A DNA stretch of 64,000 nucleotides, taken from assembly GCF_041260155.1 (NCBI RefSeq), contig NC_091930.1:21753372-21817371 (forward strand), in the 5' to 3' direction. The translations under genes were made by a program, and so were the position numbers. Below the pieces are notes generated by a model. It saw only the letters and a program-made list of their open reading frames with translations. It had not been told where the DNA came from and did no database searches. Positions 1-15,641 of this stretch are shown here, piece by piece (positions within the stretch are counted from its first letter, which is position 1; the number at the start of each line of letters is the position of its first letter). This stretch comes from Ptychodera flava. Its lineage: Eukaryota > Hemichordata > Enteropneusta > Ptychoderidae.

Positions 1-176
1 GCCTTTCCTCTACTTCTCTTCAGAGTGCATTTATTGAAATACTGGTTTATGTTGACGCTTCATCTAATTCTTTCACTGTACCTTATCGACGTTAGAAGAG
101 TTTAAAATGCATTTATGTCAATCTGAATGTGTTAGGAAATGTCATAAATATTTCAAAATTCTAATTCTTGTGCCAA

Positions 177-313
177 GGTTATTCACAAAATACTGGGATT
201 TATGTCGGAGTACATCGTGCAGCGGAGGTATTGTCCGAGACGCGTAGTCGTCGAGGACAATACCGAAGCGTACGATGTACGAGGACATAAATCCCTGTAT
301 TTTGTGAATAACC
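177..313. repeat. 137-bp near-perfect hairpin (foldback/MITE-like)
   Basis: The two halves are reverse complements. The segment beginning GGTTATTCACAAAATAC at 177 returns as GTATTTTGTGAATAACC ending at 313, and the inner arms (AGGTATTGTCC and GGACAATACC) also pair around a short CG-rich loop near 240-252. The small ORFs on both strands here are by-products of the palindrome. It resembles a foldback or miniature inverted-repeat element, but no target duplication was identified. Confidence 0.8.
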
Positions 314-1062
314 GTATTATTATACACCTTTACAGTCCAACTTTACTTGAAAAAAATCGAAATTTTGGCGTTTTTTTATGTTTCTCGCGCACTGCACTGA
401 GCGATCCCGGGGAGCGATCGCGAGCAGACTGGGAACGCGTTCAGCGCGTCCGCTAAGCGCACAGAACGAAATTCCAACCCGCGCTGCGCAGTGCGCGTTG
501 TAGAAATTTTACGTCAGCAGCATATTTTCACTCAAATTCACCGGTTTTGGACTGACCATGATTTGCTTTGTGAAGTACTGAATGTTAAGAAGTATATATT
601 GTTATAAAATTGTAAAATATTCTCTTCTTTTTCCTCGCGTTGACGAAAAGGTGTTTGAGGTCAAAGGTCAAACAGCGTCCAATAACACCTAAAATTATTG
701 TACTCCGTTTCAAAGTTATTGGACTCCGCATCCTCTGATACCGAAACTTATACTGTACGACTAAACACCATAGGTTAAAGATTGTAGGTGTATATTATGT
801 TTGTAATGTTAGTTTAACAAAATTAAAATTAGCTTGAGCTGTGGAAATCGTAGTTTACACAGTTTAATACATTACTCCCACTCCAGTGAACGTTATTTTG
901 TCAGCGGGAGAAGGATCAATTAAGTTGTAAAACAAGCGTACGAAAATTCAACTCGCTGTTGATAGTTAAACATTTTCAAAGGCACCACTTTGTGATCTCA
1001 ACACTGACGTATATGTTTTGCAAATTTCGAATTAAATTAACACTTTTGATCACACTTTTCTT

Positions 1063-1078
1063 TATGTATGTGTGTATG

Positions 1079-1112
<34 letters not shown>

Positions 1113-1832
1113 TGTATGTATGTATGTATGTATGTATGTATGTATGTATGTATGTATGTATGTATGTATGTATGTATGTATGTATGTATGTATGTATGTA
1201 TGTATGTATGTATGTATGTATGTATGTATGTATGTATGTATGTATGTATGTATGTATGTATGTATGTATGTATGTATGTATGTATGTATGTATGTAGTAT
1301 GTATGTATGTATGTATGTATGTATGTATGTATGTGTATGTATGTATGTATGTATGTAGTTGTATGTATGTATGTATGTATGTATGTATGTATGTATGTAT
1401 GTATGTATGTATGTATGTATGTATGTATGTATGTATGTATGTATGTATGTATGTATGTATGTATGTATGTATGTATGTATGTATGTATGTATGTATGTAT
1501 GTATGTATGTATGTATGTATGTATGTATGTATGTATGTATGTATGTATGTATGCATGTATGCATGTATGTCTGTATGTATGTATGTATGTATGTATGTAT
1601 GTATGTATGTATGTATGTATGTATGTATGTATGTATGTATGTATGTATGTATGTATGTATGTATGTATGTATGTATGTATGTATGTATGTATGTATGTAT
1701 GTATGTATGTATGTATGTATGTATGTATGTATGTATGTATGTATGTATGTATGTATGTATGTAGTATGTATGTATGTATGTATGTATGTATGTATGTATG
1801 TATGTATGTATGTATGTATTATGTATGTATGT
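1063..1832. repeat. (TATG)n microsatellite, ~770 bp
   Basis: About 190 almost uninterrupted copies of the tetranucleotide TATG. Rare one-base interruptions (near 1296, 1334, 1358, 1763 and 1819) shift the phase, and a few TGCA/TGTC variants lie near 1553-1571. All long ORFs in this stretch encode only MYVC or HTYI repeats and are artefacts. Confidence 0.98.
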
Positions 1833-1904
1833 GACAATGTGAGTGTGCCTTTTTGTGTCCTGTTATGTGTTTACGTTCGTGGCAAGGAATTTGAGTGGCA
1901 GTAA

Positions 1905-3280
1905 TAATTTTTGTTGTGGACACGAGTCGAGAAAAAGCCTAGTAAATGCTGGATTATTAAATATTCAAATAAGCAATTTATTGGCATGATACTGCTAATC
2001 TTCTTTCTACACTGTCAAAGTATGTAGAGTTTAACATCTGTACCACGTTTCATTCAATGTGATGCAGTATTTGTGGACATAGTACACTAATTAAGACACT
2101 TCATCAAATAAGCAAATTAGCAATTATTAGACATGACACTTCTAAATGTCTCTTCACACTATTACAGCTCTGATATATCAACATCTCCACCAAGTTTCAT
2201 GATATTTGAGTGTGTACTTCTTGAGAAACCACGAATGATTACAATTTATATTTGGAAAATACAAATGTGATTAGGGTTCAGATTCATATATTAAGAGTCG
2301 GAATACCAGACACAAAAGTAATTTTGGATTCAAATTCAAAGGATGTAGCTCAAAATATAAAAAAAGAGAATCTATAAGGGCCAAATTTGACTGTTTTGTG
2401 AAATTAAGTGGCATACTGAATCAATATGAATGACTGAGAAATTGGTGGTGACAAATGCATGTATGAACAAGAATCATGATATGGATTCAGACAATTTGAG
2501 TCTGAATACCATACAACACGGGTAGTTTTGATTGAAGTTCCGGGATGTAGCTCTGAATATCCAAAAAAGTGAATCCTGTGTGGCCTAATTTGATTGTTTT
2601 GTGAAAGCATTTGGCGTGCATCGAGAGACATATGGTACTATACTTATGCCAAGTTTTTACTCAATTGCTTCACTGGTGACTGAGGTGAAGGAAGCACGGA
2701 TGGGCGGGACCTAATCTATAAGTCCACCGCCGGACTTCGTCCGGGCGGGGACTAATTATCGACACCCCAACAAAATAGACAGGAATGTTACTTTGCACGA
2801 ATGCATTGAAATTTACTGCCGTAATGCTTTCGAAATGCGCATTCACAATGGCCATCTCCATGACGAATTCTTCACTTCCTAACATTCGATGAGGAATCGC
2901 GTTTACAATGTTTTTGCCAATATATCTCTCAAACGATCAGGAACAATAAATAAGGTATACGCGCTTTCGCGTCGTGGGTTACAATTTTTATGGTCGACAA
3001 GCTAAATAAGCCTAGTTCGCCGTGACCCAGTATTTACTCGACAAACCCGATGCAATAAATTTCTGAAAAAATCACAAACGGCAGCAGTTTTCTCTCTCTG
3101 TTGGAGACCAAGAAATGTTATATAGCTAGCATAGATGTAAACCTAGAGCACAACTTTCAGCAGCCCCGTGACTCGCTCGCCTTGCTGTTAATGGTAAGTA
3201 CATTAATCTTGTGCAAATCATGTTGAGGTAAATGTGAATAGGTCTGGGATTTGGGAGGTAAGGGAAAATCATAGTGGCAA
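1905..3280. other. No gene recognised
   Basis: AT-rich unique-looking sequence. A GC-rich patch near 2730-2750 has a short hairpin (CCGGACTTCGTCCGG). Only short ORFs without recognisable domains are present. Confidence 0.5.
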
Positions 3281-3282
3281 GG

Positions 3283-3408
<126 letters not shown>

Positions 3409-3481
3409 ATTCCACACGTCTTCTCCTCCACAGAGTAGTAACCCAAAGTACGACGCGAACCGACCAAATCAACTGAACATT

Positions 3482-6958
<3,477 letters not shown>

Positions 6959-7113
6959 TGCACTCATCCCTTTTCTCCACTGCCAGCGGCGCTGTTAAAC
7001 ATAAAGCCTTTGATGTCTGAGCACGCTGTTAAGACCATTCGTAAACAAATATCTACGAATTAGCTCCTCCAATCGAAATGATAGAGTTGTTCCCTTAGCT
7101 GTTAGTTTGTACG

Positions 7114-7119
7114 AATAAA
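7114..7119 (+). terminator. Polyadenylation signal AATAAA
   Basis: An AATAAA hexamer lies 156 bases after the TGA of the BRICHOS precursor and is the first one downstream of it, consistent with the end of that transcript. Confidence 0.5.
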
Positions 7120-8530
7120 TCACTGCATATTCTAAAACTAATTGGGTTTGTTTGCCTGTAGTATCACCTGTCTAACTGTCCTATTACCTGAGTTTCTTTT
7201 ACTGTGACGTGAGCTTTGTGACAGGATTCATCGTTAGCGTAATAGATGGTCGACGGAAAAAATGTTTCAAGTAAAATAGCAGGTTTCAGCAACTTGAAAA
7301 TTCTAAGAAACCATTGCTATTGAATTTCTTACAAATTCCTGCCACCCTCATATGAGGGTCAAGAGAATAACAGAAACAAAAAGGCAGAGAAAAGAAATCT
7401 GTTGATATTTTCATTAAAAATATCGTAAATCCTTCGTATAAAGTTGTAAAGTTCAGTGACTAGGTTCTACAAACGGAGGAAAAAGAAATTCTGGATAAAC
7501 AATTTCTGAAGTTCCACGTCTAAATGATTAAAAGGGGCAAAGGAAGTTCAACTTGTTGTATGTCAATGTAATAGCGCTATCAAGCTATCGATCGCAACTA
7601 ATTGCAAGGTCCGCTACTGAGTAATTGGCCATCTGAGAACCCAGAACTCTTATTTAAAAAAACTTTCGACTTGCACTGAAGATACATAGAAAGTAAAATG
7701 CAACAGTCTAGACTAGCGTATGGACATGTTCACACCTGGAAGCTAGGTCTTCATTACGTGTTCCCATTTTTGGCTGTTGCCCATTCTCGAAGTATCTTGA
7801 GATTCCTCGCAAGTTATACGAAAGGATTGTTTTCAAGAAATCCCATAGGTATACATATAGGTATATTACTACATTCAATAACTCTAATCACGTTATTTGG
7901 TAGTCTCTCTACGACCATTTAACATTCTTCATACATAAACCGTAAAAAATTGTGACAATACGATCATAAAACTTTCTAAGTAAACATTAGTGAACTTTCG
8001 CTCTTCATATCTGCTGTATCTATCCTACCCTATTACAAAATCAAGGCAGAAATTTACTATAAAGTATTCAAGTAGGAACATCAACTACCCTTTGAGATAC
8101 TTTAGCGGGTGCCGACGTCACATACCTCCTGGTAAATTAGCGTGTATCTCAAGGAAGTCGGTACATGTAATTTTTGTTGCAGTCTAGCTCCACTCACATT
8201 ATGAACGAACCTTTCAGAAAAAAAAATGGTATTATTGATTCAGCCATCTGCAAGACTTTTCTCAAACAATCGAGTCTTTCGATCTCCTTAATAGCTCTTC
8301 ACTGTGGGTAAGGGACCCTCTTCAATGGAACTGACTGTTCCTGGCTCATCAACCACACTTTAGTAAAAATTAAAAATCATCATATTTATCAACGAAATGC
8401 GGTGGAATCAAGTAAAACGAAAATAGTTTTTGCTATCAAGAGAGTGATAATTAAGTTGTAAACTAGCGTGCATTGGAAAGTACAACGCGGCGGATCAAGA
8501 GAGCACAAGTCACCCCATCACAAGCCCAAT
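7120..8530. other. No gene recognised
   Basis: AT-rich sequence between the BRICHOS precursor and the next candidate gene. A 74-codon ORF at 7698-7922 has no recognisable domain and no supporting splice structure. Confidence 0.4.
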
Positions 8531-8564
8531 CTTGTCGAATATGAAATATCATGAAAACACATGA

Positions 8565-8840
8565 GGAATTAAAGGCCCTGACTAATCTGCATAAGCGGCG
8601 CACTAACAATGGCAGTATTGATTTCGATTGCCTATCGTCAGGCGATGATAACGACGGTTGGCAATTCCACTTCAACGATTGTGTTGGAGACAAGGTAATT
8701 ACACAAGCAAAGGCTTATATATCTTTACCCATACGTGACCTCACATATCGAGATATATATAGTCGATTTACTGCTGCGAGAAAAGTCTCTTTACTGCTCT
8801 GATCTCTCTGGCCCATCTCTTTATATGTGTATGTACTTGT

Positions 8841-8939
<99 letters not shown>

Positions 8940-9550
8940 CATCTGGGAAAGACTGATTCAATCTTATTTGCTTCCAATCATAATCGGAAGACGAACTCTA
9001 AACCAAGAGTCGTTCTTGACGAAACAAAAGTGTCTGAGAAAACTTCAGTGAAATATTTGGCAGCAGATATTGATCAATCGCTCAAAAGAGAGTCAATGGC
9101 AAATAATATCCTCGCGGAATGATACTCCATGTAGTATTCATAAATCAAGTCATTGCTTACAGGCTTTCAAAAATAATGTTCAAATTTTGTCTGTAATCGA
9201 AACTTGGAGGTTGAAGGTGTTCTTTTTCAAGTTGCAATGTGTGTTTTCATGCTTGTATTTTTTTGATGTTCTGATGTTTTGTATTTTCTGCTAGTTTAGG
9301 CGGGAGGACAACGTGTCTTATTATCTATATGAGGACCATTATGGAAATAAGTTGCTCGTGCAATCCTCGGCAAGTTTTTCAGTGATATTTTTAAATGTTG
9401 TTTTCAGTAGGGTCTTTTTTCCAAGTTTTGTTTCCTCTTTTTTACTGAATAATTTGAAGAATAATCAAATCAAAACAATTTTATAGGGTGTATACGTAGA
9501 CATAAATGGGCCGCAAAATTCCAACTTCCCACTGAAAATACACGAAAGAG
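8565..9550 (+). CDS. Candidate three-exon gene fragment of unknown function (one GC-AG intron)
   Basis: Proposed exons are about 8565-8694 (ends FNDCVGDK, donor GTAATT), 9295-9369 (FRREDNVSYYLYEDHYGN..., acceptor TTTTCTGCTAG) and 9487-9550 (GVYVDINGPQNSNFP..., acceptor TTTTATAG, donor GTGTGC). All internal junctions are phase 0. The second intron would start GCAAGT, the consensus of the rare GC-AG class. The protein is acidic and aromatic. The GVYVDINGP stretch recalls the vDvNG segments at the ends of prepilin-type proteins, but the match is too short to assign a family. The first exon has a weak acceptor and its true start is unknown. Exon 3 could instead read on to a stop at about 9728. 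Confidence 0.28.
8847..8937. repeat. (CT)n microsatellite
   Basis: About 45 uninterrupted CT dinucleotides, within the first intron of the candidate gene at 8565-9550. Confidence 0.97.
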
Positions 9551-9559
9551 GTGTGCACT

Positions 9560-10236
9560 ATATGTCTACAGTGAAACTAAGCCTGGTCCCGTCGCTTGGC
9601 TTTTCCCGGCAAGCATGCATGTACTTACTTGCTGGCCAAGGACTGGTGTACCTTGCAAACCGGCGCCCGCTAGTGTTAAAAGCGGCCTTGCCGCTTGTTG
9701 ACATAACGTATCCGTTAGTAGATGATTAGAAAAGACCTCTGACTTACAAAACGATCTGTCTTTTACAAGAAGTAACCTTGATTGCAGATGATAGTTCTCA
9801 AAACTTGAGGAACGAAGTTTTCTTGTCTTGGTATGACCTGAGAAGGGTATGTGCATGCAAAATGACCAGGCAATTTGCCTGACACCGACATACCAACACT
9901 CATTACTACACGGTACAGTGTTCCGTCACGGGCCATGTCTCCGTGTTCCGTGCATGCATGGTTTTCAGTCCCATAATCAAGTTGCATTTGTCGATTTAAA
10001 AAAAAAAAAAAACAAAAAAAAAAACAAGAGTCACAAAGTTACCACATTGAACATTCTGGAAATAGAACTTCCGTAATCAGCGCAATAAAGAATAATAGCT
10101 TGCAATTCAATAGTTGCAACATCCCACTTCCACAAATTAAATTGGTCTTTCTGTTCATCATACATATTTATAAGCCTGGCGTCGTTTACCCCGCACAATG
10201 TTCACAATTCTGCTGTGGGCCACCGCTTTCATCCCA
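9560..10236. other. No gene recognised
   Basis: Contains a GC-rich patch around 9585-9710 and a poly-A-rich tract at 9998-10024 (two A runs broken by C). The opposing ORFs at 9566-9987 show no known domain. Confidence 0.35.
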
Positions 10237-11326
10237 GGGAGCATTCGTTTTTTTTACGGGGGGGGGGGTGTCGATGGAACTTGAGCGATAAATGAAATGT
10301 AAAAAGCGACCCCTCAAATCTGATTTCTAAAATTTGACCCCTCAAAAATTCATCAATTTTAAATTGTGACCCCCCAAAAAATCATCAGATTTGATTCATA
10401 AACCCTTCGCACCCTGTGGCCCTGGGGTGGAAAATTGGGATCTTCAAAAGTGTTTGCAAGAAAAAGAGTGATCCACCCCAAATTTCATGCACAAAAAACT
10501 TCGACCCTCCCCAGGATGTCACAATCCGTATAAATAATTTCCCATTTGACCTTTAAACTTTCAAAGAATCCTTTTTGAACTTTACAAATATTCACTTGGG
10601 TGAAATTTCAATATCATATTTGTTTTTCAGGTCTGCTTTTTCAAACATAATATTCTCATCACGTACTTTGATACCAATTGTTAAACTTTTTTTAAAGCAC
10701 AGATTTAGCTAGATTTGTATTATAAAAACATATCCAAAGTTTCCTCACAGACTACAATGTATAGAGAAACAACATTTTTTGTGACATTCCAAATTCGATT
10801 TTCTTGTACACACATGAACTTGTAATCGCCCTAGCGTAATCAAGTGTACCAATATCAATAATCAACCGTATAGAAATTTATAGATTACCTATTTTTGTAT
10901 TGGAAAAAAATACTCATATACTTTTCCTTATAGACTACCATGTATAGTGAATCAACATTTCGGTGAAATTCCAAAATCCAATTTCTTGCACAAATATCCA
11001 CTTGTAACCAGCCTAGTCTAATCAAGTACATTAATATCCATAATCAAGCGTACATAAATACACAGATTTAGCTAGTTTTGTATTGGAAAAAAATATTCAT
11101 AGTTTCCTCAAAGACTACTCATAGATTATGTGTGGAGGATCAAGCAAGATTTCGGTGAATTTCAAAAGTCAATTTCTTTCCATGACTCCGTACAAATCAT
11201 CGTAAAATTTGACCCCCTCCAATCATTGATTGTAAAATATGAACCCCCCCCCCCAAAAAAAAAAAAAGATTTCGTAAAAGTCAACCCCCTAACCGACCCT
11301 CCTCCCTATAAAAAACGAATGCTCCC
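10237..11326. mobile_element. Putative non-autonomous DNA element with GGGAGCATTCGTTTTTT inverted ends
   Basis: GGGAGCATTCGTTTTTT at 10237 is matched in reverse complement by AAAAAACGAATGCTCCC ending at 11326. Both ends run inward into C- or G-rich tracts and segments containing AAATTTGACCCC. There is no transposase-like ORF. The interior carries a ~180-bp tandem repeat. No clear target duplication was found, so the superfamily is unassigned. Confidence 0.55.
10695..11180. repeat. ~180-bp imperfect tandem repeat, ~2.7 copies
   Basis: Recurring blocks: CAGATTTAGCTAG (10700, 11061), TTTTGTATTGGAAAAAAATA (about 10894, 11077), CTACNATGTATAG (10752, 10937), and an ATCAAGT...AATATC...AATCAA cluster near 10840-10865 and 11020-11045. 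The units are diverged and lie wholly inside the TIR element. Confidence 0.6.
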
Positions 11327-12228
11327 CTACCCAACAGCCTATCGACTACTATCGGTACAGTCTGCTGAAGTTTATTTCTCCAATTTACTCTGCTTTGATA
11401 TTTAAATGCCCACAGACTTAGAACAAGTTTAAGGAAGACTTAGAGAGGTCATGTTCGTGTCATGTTCGGGTACGTTTCGGATACAAACAAAGTAAGATAC
11501 AAGGGCCTAAGAAGGTCAAATTTTCATGCAGGTCATATAGGCAAGTTTAGTTCTTCTTTGGTAAGCCAGTAAAGAAAATATACGAGCAGACGATGTCAAA
11601 GCTTTTGAAATGTTTTATTCGTACTGACCACAATAAATGTACATTACAATACTCTGATTTTTTTTTTGCGGGCTTCGAGCTCATAACTTTCGTGAGGGAC
11701 TAAGGTCATTTTAAGAACTCGATGAAACACTCATTTTATGCACTATTGAACTTTAACGTAAACGTCCTAGAAATTGTGAAAACCTGTGTCAACATGCTGA
11801 TATTTAAATTGTTCGCAGTGAAAGTGTACCACAACCCTTCCTATAAGGTGGAATGGCCCAAATTAATTGCAACAGCGGAATGATATCAACAAGTTACGAG
11901 GTTGCCATCACTCCTTAGCAACCAATTTACTACGAGTACAGCCAGAAGCAAGCAAGGTCGATTTCTGTCCATTTCGTCGCTATTTTCGAAACGATGCTAG
12001 GAAAGCAGTCGTAAGCAAAGTATGCATACACGATAAAGGAATTATTACACGAACTCTGGTCGATATCGGGTTGTATTCGCGTGAGGTGTCGCCACTCCAA
12101 TCTTTCATTTTCGAGGCATGATATACCTTTGAACTATCTACGACGAAGAAAGATGACTCACAGTGAGCAAACTATCCACAATTGAATATATTACATTCTT
12201 TCGATTTCATATGACCACGTTAAAGTTT

Positions 12229-12440
12229 AAGGTAGTTTGCGCCTCGAAAGTAAAAGTCTAAAACTTCAACCATTCTGACACAAAATTCAGAATACAAGTA
12301 GGCGTCATGGAGCGAAGTTTGGTGTTAGAGAAACAAATTACCTAACATTTAACGATATTTGAAATTCAAAATGACTAAAATTCCTGTGTCAAAACGACTC
12401 TACGGGGGAAAATGTAAGTTTCGATTTTGGACAAAGTAAC
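12229..12440 (+). repeat. Interspersed repeat, copy 1 (TAAGGT-GCGCCT family)
   Basis: Begins TAAGGTAGTTTGCGCCT and contains GACAAATTACC-like and CGATATTTGAAATT segments. The same ordered blocks occur in reverse complement at 21890-22135, showing two diverged copies of one family. No coding capacity was seen. Confidence 0.55.
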
Positions 12441-12721
12441 GAGAGGATGAAAATATTTCTTACTCCAGGAGCTTCGAAATGAGCACCAATACTAACTGAT
12501 AGATCAAAAAAAAATTGCAAATATTTGAATGTCCGAATATCCGTCCCCGAAACGCATTCCACTCTAACTCAAACGATAAAGTCGGTCTTGCAAGAACATC
12601 GCATACTTCCTTACCAAAGGCGGAAATAGATTGTAATTGCATATCTGCAAGGGGTAAACTAGGTGCCTTAATTGGCAGAGGAAGATGGGCAAAACGTTCT
12701 TTGATTAGCTGTGACGCAACA

Positions 12722-13934
12722 CTAAGGAAGAGCTGCATAACGATCTTGATTGCCATAGTACGCCTGGTAGACGATGAGCAGTCCGCTAACCTTGGCAAGG
12801 GCGACCGACACCCAGCCAACAATAATGGAGTAGCCGAATGCAAAATCCCCACCTGCTTGTTGTACCTCTTCGGTATAGCCTACGGCGAACCAGGTTGTTC
12901 CAACCAGAACGAGTAAACCTGTGGAGGGGACGGAAATGATTTTACTGCTTCCGGTCTTGGTTTTAGATTATTTTCTTTTTGAGATTGACGTAAGTTTCCT
13001 TGCAAATCACATCTAGTTAAAAAAATCAAACATTTCATATTATAACATTTATCAACTTGAGTCGGCGGCTAACCCTGCCAGAAACCGTGCGTTTGAACGA
13101 GGTAGCCCATTGTTGATGAAAATGCAGAAGTACTGCAGTTTGAAAGGAAGGTCACATGACCCTTAATCAAGATATATTTAAACCTCGACATGTCTGTATA
13201 GACTGGTAGACTTTCCGCTGTCAAAATGAACGAATTTCTTAGCTCAAAGCATTTGATAGAAAACATTTTGATTGAAGCCCACCTGTGCTGACGTACATTA
13301 TCCCGACAGCTACCATGCGTAATTTGGTTCTCTCTGCAATGAACATCAGCACGCTGCAAACCAAGGCGATGAAAGCCAAGATACAGGCTGACACCATACA
13401 TGCTCGTGCACCATACACGAAAGCTGGAAAGCATGGAAAATATCAAGTGATAATAAAAGCACGTTTACTCTCTTCACGAAAACACGGCATATTTTAATGT
13501 AAACTGCTATGGAACCCATCATTTGTTTGTACGAGCCAATAAATGTACTTCCTCATTGTTTATGCCGCAATGTAGATTACAAATTCTATTTAGTTCAGAG
13601 AAGACTTTATTTTCACTATTTATGAACATTTATAATCGAATCTCTTGCTACCACCCATTATCTTATCGATGTTTTATTCTTCAGGGTGATCGTCTACCTA
13701 AGATCGTTTAATTGTAGTAGCGAGAGTAGACTTACCTCTCAGATCACCGACCAATAAACCCTCGCACTCCTTCTCACCATAACGGTAGACACAGATACGC
13801 CACAGACCTGTTGAAAATGTTGTCCCTCCTATCGGCCCCAATATTGTCCAAAAATCAGTCTCTGTACTTACAGCAATAAGGACGTAAGCAACAACGAATA
13901 ACGACACTCCAATCACAACTTTTGCTCCAGCCAT
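12722..13934 (-). CDS. Claudin/PMP22-family four-transmembrane protein (3 exons)
   Basis: Exons in coding order are 13934-13736, 13423-13283 and 12918-12722, with canonical GT-AG sites and both introns in phase 1, giving 178 residues. Exon 1 has TM1 and the first extracellular loop with the claudin signature W29, GLW (43-45), C48 and C57. Exon 2 holds TM2, a short basic loop and the start of TM3 (ARACMVSACILAFIALVC). Exon 3 holds the rest of TM3, TM4 (GYSIIVGWVSVALAKVSGLL) and a short tail ending YAALP. Claudin-superfamily proteins form tight or septate junctions or act as membrane adaptors. Which subfamily this belongs to is not resolved. An upstream in-frame ATG at 13997 exists, but MAGAKVV is preferred because claudins start close to TM1. 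The C-terminus shows no obvious PDZ-binding YV motif. Confidence 0.85.
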
Positions 13935-14606
13935 TTTAATACGCGAAATCGTCTGGACCTGCAACAACAAAGTTGCAAAGTCAGCGGGACTACCCATCCT
14001 GTCCTACGCATGCGCTAATTTTACCTCTCACTGTCAGGGCCGACATTAGTTGTGGAAGGCATTCGCCGGGGGGGGGGTTCCTCGCACGCTCGGCCCTTCT
14101 GCCATGCAACCTTGGTCCACAACAGCCGTGCTAGGGCCGTAAATATTATTACTTAACCTTTTTGTTGGCTCATCAACACGACTTTCAACCGTTCATTGTA
14201 TCGATCGGCCTGAGTGCTGCATGCTTGGTATCGAGAATGCGCTTATTGTATCGGAGATGCGTTTTATCAAAATGAAGGAATGGGGTAAGATTTCTAATGG
14301 ATGTAAACCGTATGAGGTTTCAAAAAGTATGTTTTATCTTTGCTGAATGTATGGCAAAAAAAAAACCAAAGATTGTGGTAAACATTGCCAACATATCTTA
14401 AATGGGTTACTCGATCCATTATAGTAATAGTAATAGTAATAATTTATTGCAGTACAAGGCCTCGGCCCATCGTACAATTCAATGAAATAAGTATACAAAA
14501 GAAGGAAGATGGTCAGTGACAAACATATCACTAAACAAATTAACAAAAATACAAATGTTGACAAATAAACATAAATACAATACAATCATGATGAAATAGT
14601 TTACAA

Positions 14607-15641
14607 TCACATTTGAATTAAATCTGTTACACTTTCGTCTCGTCTTTTAAATGCTTTTCTCAGGAAAGTGGCAAACTGTTGGATCTCATTAATATTCTGC
14701 GAAGATAAAATACGAATAAGATTTTCATCTGATGGAAATGTTGTCAGTAATGTGGATATATACCTTGTTCTTATATCACTATAAAGTGGGCAAATAAAAA
14801 CAAAGTGAAATTCATTTTCTACAAGTTCAACGTCATTTACAATCTTACAATGCATACAAATTCTTTGTTGAAGTGGCAATTTTAGGTGTCGTCCCCTTTC
14901 AACATTCAGTCTATGACTACAACAACGAAAATTTGAAAAAATAATCTTATTAATACCGTTGAGATGACTCAGATACTTTTCCGGCTCGAGCAGCGATTTA
15001 AATTTACAGTACAGACTTAATTTAGGTGACTCTGTTATATTATCATGCCATTCTTGCCGGAAACAATCTTTTATTCTTTGTGAAAAAATATGTGAAAAAT
15101 TGTTTTTATCCCCAACTTGCTGTTCTATCCAGACCACCCCAAAACCATACTTAAAAAGAATATTTTTGATGTGGGTGGCCCAAGTGGTTCTACCTGCGTC
15201 ATCCAGTTTTTTTAACATACTATAGCAAGCCTTTGGTAGTCTATTGTCACTCATTTCAAGAAGTTTTATCCAGTACATAATACATCTTTTATAATAAATA
15301 CAGCATAATGGCAATCTTCCACATTCTCCAAGGACAGCATAATTACTAGCATTGCTATTAACACCTAGTAGATATCTACAAAATCTCAGCTGAATACGCT
15401 CTAACTCATCAGAATATTCATAACCCCATATTTCGCTTCCATAGCAGATAGCAGGTACAATTACAGAATCAAATAGTTTAAAAGCACTTGAGATAGAAAG
15501 CCCACCTAATTTTTTGATAACAGATTGAATAGAAAAGAGGCCCTTCAAACCCTTAAGTGCTAGATTTTTCTTCGCTGGAGACCAAGACAAACGCGAAGAG
15601 AATAAAAGACCAAGGTAGTTATAGTATTTGGCTATTTCCAC
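14607..15641 (-). pseudogene. LINE ORF2 C-terminal part (post-RT domain, Cys/His motif)
   Basis: Continues the RT thumb (YLGLLFSSRLSWSP) and runs to the end of ORF2. Near its C-terminus it has CMHC followed by FHFVFIC, giving the C-x2-C...H-x4-C arrangement common at the end of LINE ORF2 proteins. It is out of frame with the preceding RT segment by one base near 15640. Confidence 0.85.

Noticed and set aside
901..950. Similarity between 901-950 and 8437-8485 (ATTAAGTTGTAAA context)
   Set aside because: Only about 50 bp of moderate AT-rich similarity, too short to call a repeat or paralogous exon.
959..1904. Long ORFs on both strands (MYVC and HTYI repeats)
   Set aside because: Translations of the TATG microsatellite in every frame, with no protein-like composition.
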